From the NCBI GenBank assembly GCA_003164375.1, contig PLTE01000248.1, positions 1 to 15,643 of the forward strand: a DNA stretch of 15,643 bases. Reading direction: 5' to 3'. This stretch comes from Hyphomicrobiales bacterium (GTDB lineage Bacteria; Pseudomonadota; Alphaproteobacteria; Rhizobiales; Xanthobacteraceae). Below, piece after piece: positions 14,182 to 15,643 of this stretch. The first letter of the stretch is position 1, and each line of letters begins with the position of its first letter. The translations under genes were made by a program, and so were the position numbers. The notes under the pieces are model-generated. The model was not told where the DNA came from. It searched no databases and was given only the letters and a program-made list of their open reading frames with translations.

Positions 14182-15230
14182 TGCCCAGCCTCATCGGCCG
14201 CCAGACAGCGTCGTATCGGCAGGGTCTCGTACTCGGACTGACCATGGCCGAGGTGATGCTGCTGTTGGTGTTTTGTTTGCTCATCGCCGTCGGAGTCGCA
14301 CTGTCGACGCAGCGCGCCAAGCTCGACGATGCGATCGCGCGTATGCGGCAGCTGACTGCGGCTGCGGCTTCGGACCAGGCGACGATCGCGGCCATCCGCC
14401 GTAACAGTCGTTTGGCGGAGGTTTTGGATCGCGCCGCGGGCTCGGCCTCGCCGCGCGAAATCGACGAGTTCTGGCGCAAGCTGGTCGAAAGCAACGACGC
14501 GGTCGCCAAAATGGAAAGCGAAGGCATCCCGCTGACGGCGCTTGAGCGGGACGGCGGCACCGCCGCCAAGCTGCGCGAGCTGATGCGTGATGGCATCGAT
14601 CCCGACAAGCTCGCGCGCGGGGCGGCACTCGCCTCTGCCGTCGATGCGGTCGTCGCCGAGCACGACATGACCAATTTGTCCCCGCAAGAGATCGTCGCGC
14701 TGGTCGAAAAATCGCTGGCCGCGCCCAAGCCGACCACCGACGCCGATCATCGCAATGGGCACAATTGGCCCCCCATCATCAATCTGAGCGAGGCCGACGG
14801 ATATTTCTTTGCCGCCGGCAGCGCGGAATTGACCCCTGGTTTCGCAGCCGCACTGCGTGGCGCCGTGATCGACCGGCTGCTGCAGATCGCCGACGCCTTC
14901 GACGTCAATGTGATCGAGGTCATCGGCCATACCGATGAGCAACCGGTCACCAGCCACGTTTCGAACCTGGACCGGCGGCTGCCGTCGGTGACATCAGGCG
15001 AAAGTGGCCCCGGCGGCCTGCAATGGGCCGACAATGCCGGACTCGGTCTCGCACGCGCACTGGCGGTGGTCGAGCTCCTCTCCGCCGATCAGCGGCTGCA
15101 CAGTTTTCGTATTCTGCCGCTGTCGGCTGCGCAGCTGATCGGAATCGATGGCAAGCTCACGCACTTCGACGGCCATAGCGACGTGCCCGAACGCCGGCGC
15201 ATTGAGATCCGAATGCGCAAGTCGGACTGA
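14181..15230 (+). CDS. MotB/ZorB-like protein with OmpA-type C-terminal domain (operon gene D)
   Basis: A 349-residue protein starting at an ATG that shares one base with the previous stop; GGAGG lies about 12 bases upstream. A short cytosolic N-terminus leads to one membrane helix (about 16-38, LTMAEVMLLLVFCLLIAVGV) with the acidic residue E24 near its cytosolic end. MotB and ZorB carry an Asp here for ion conduction. A charged helical linker (about 40-195) follows. The C-terminal OmpA-like domain starts near ADGYFFAAGSAELTPGF, has the GHTDE motif at 249-253, and ends in RRRIEIR at 338-344, typical of peptidoglycan binding. Between GHTDE and the next conserved helix (LGLARALAVVELL) there is an unusually long loop. 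It is likely the cell-wall-anchoring partner of gene C. Confidence 0.85.
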   Translation: MPSLIGRQTASYRQGLVLGLTMAEVMLLLVFCLLIAVGVALSTQRAKLDDAIARMRQLTAAAASDQATIAAIRRNSRLAEVLDRAAGSASPREIDEFWRKLVESNDAVAKMESEGIPLTALERDGGTAAKLRELMRDGIDPDKLARGAALASAVDAVVAEHDMTNLSPQEIVALVEKSLAAPKPTTDADHRNGHNWPPIINLSEADGYFFAAGSAELTPGFAAALRGAVIDRLLQIADAFDVNVIEVIGHTDEQPVTSHVSNLDRRLPSVTSGESGPGGLQWADNAGLGLARALAVVELLSADQRLHSFRILPLSAAQLIGIDGKLTHFDGHSDVPERRRIEIRMRKSD

Positions 15231-15278
15231 GCGGCACGCCCCAAGCGAACGCGTGCAACGACGACGAGTCCGTATCGC

Positions 15279-15643
15279 TCAGCTAGCCATCAGGCGCCGA
15301 CGCGTGCCCGTCTGCCCGCCGATGCTGCCGATCATGGACGCGGAGTATCCGTCGCAGAATCGCACCACGACGCCGGCGACTTGCGTTTTGGCTGGCTCGC
15401 TGAGGTCGACGAGGGGCAAACGAACCCGAGGCGAGGTGAGACCGAACAGACTCAGCGCGTATTTGAGCGGAACCGGATTCGGCTCGCGAAACAGCACCGC
15501 GGTCAGCTCCGCAAGGGCAAGCGCGAGGCGCTGGGCTCTTGCGGTCTCGCCCTGTCGCCAGGCCAGGAACATATTGCGGCAAAGAACCGGTACAACATTC
15601 GACGTGACCGAGATGCAGCCGTCACCGCCGTGGGCCAGAAAGC
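15279..15643 (-). CDS. dapA: 4-hydroxy-tetrahydrodipicolinate synthase-type protein, C-terminal part
   Basis: Only the last 120 or so residues lie in the window; the gene continues past the right edge. The edge sequence reads FLAHGGDGCISVTSNVVPVL, a hallmark of DapA-family aldolases. NPVPLKYALSLFGL and VRLPLVDLSEPAK follow, as in true DapA. DapA condenses pyruvate with aspartate semialdehyde in the lysine and diaminopimelate pathway; the catalytic Tyr and Lys lie outside the window. Past the usual family end there are about 20 extra residues (from roughly GYSASMIGS onward) that do not look conserved, perhaps a shifted or extended terminus. It converges on the four-gene membrane operon with a 48-bp gap in which I see no terminator. 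A paralogous aldolase of the same family is possible. Confidence 0.9.
   Translation of the reverse strand, partial: FLAHGGDGCISVTSNVVPVLCRNMFLAWRQGETARAQRLALALAELTAVLFREPNPVPLKYALSLFGLTSPRVRLPLVDLSEPAKTQVAGVVVRFCDGYSASMIGSIGGQTGTRRRLMAS

Noticed and set aside
13404..14957. 517-codon open frame on the minus strand
   Set aside because: It is antisense to genes C and D. The plus-strand genes have good ribosome binding sites, coupling and domain structure.
10593..15230. Calling the operon a Zorya defence system
   Set aside because: The C-D pair resembles ZorA-ZorB, but no ZorC, ZorD or ZorE-type effector is present, and genes A and B are not Zorya components I know. Only a likeness is claimed.

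Overview
The window is GC-rich and gene-dense and looks like chromosomal DNA of an alphaproteobacterium, most likely Hyphomicrobiales (Bradyrhizobium/Xanthobacter-type relatives). The support is codon usage, a DUF3775 protein, a DUF3617 exported protein, a TadE/TadG-type protein with a von Willebrand factor A (vWA) domain, and a CCTCTCCCCGC...GCGGGG palindrome of a kind common between genes in that order. The lineage is an inference; there is no rRNA or other phylogenetic marker. I see no transposase, integrase, tRNA or CRISPR array.

Left part (1-5400): two inverted repeats precede an FtsH-family AAA+ zinc protease (+). A DUF3775 gene (-) converges on it. Then comes a two-gene operon (+) with an ATGA overlap: an FAD/NAD(P)-binding monooxygenase-like protein and an ATP-grasp ligase. 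This pair probably acts on a shared small-molecule or peptide substrate, which cannot be named.

Middle part (5359-10592): a solitary TadG-like vWA protein (-) whose stop codon lies in a threefold 18-bp tandem repeat. Next come a small cysteine-rich putative lipoprotein (-) and a HAMP-type sensor histidine kinase (-). Across a 184-bp divergent gap with a direct repeat lies a receiver-LuxR response regulator (+), followed by a DUF3617 exported protein (+). The kinase and regulator form a plausible two-component pair. A roughly 450-bp gap follows; on the minus strand it holds a 63-codon open stretch with no good start, possibly a gene remnant.

Right part (10593-15230): four tightly packed genes (+), overlapping or abutting, encode only membrane-associated proteins. 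They are (A) a four-helix membrane protein with coiled-coil arms, (B) a one-helix protein with a vWA-like domain, (C) a four-helix protein with a long coiled-coil tail, resembling MotA/TolQ/ZorA-type stators, and (D) a one-helix protein with a C-terminal OmpA-like peptidoglycan-binding domain and an acidic residue in its helix, resembling MotB/ZorB. I infer a cell-envelope complex resembling an ion-driven motor, with two unusual extra partners. It lacks the nuclease/helicase effectors of described Zorya defence systems, and it is the strongest candidate here for an undescribed system. The window ends in the C-terminal part of a dapA-type gene (-) that converges on this operon.
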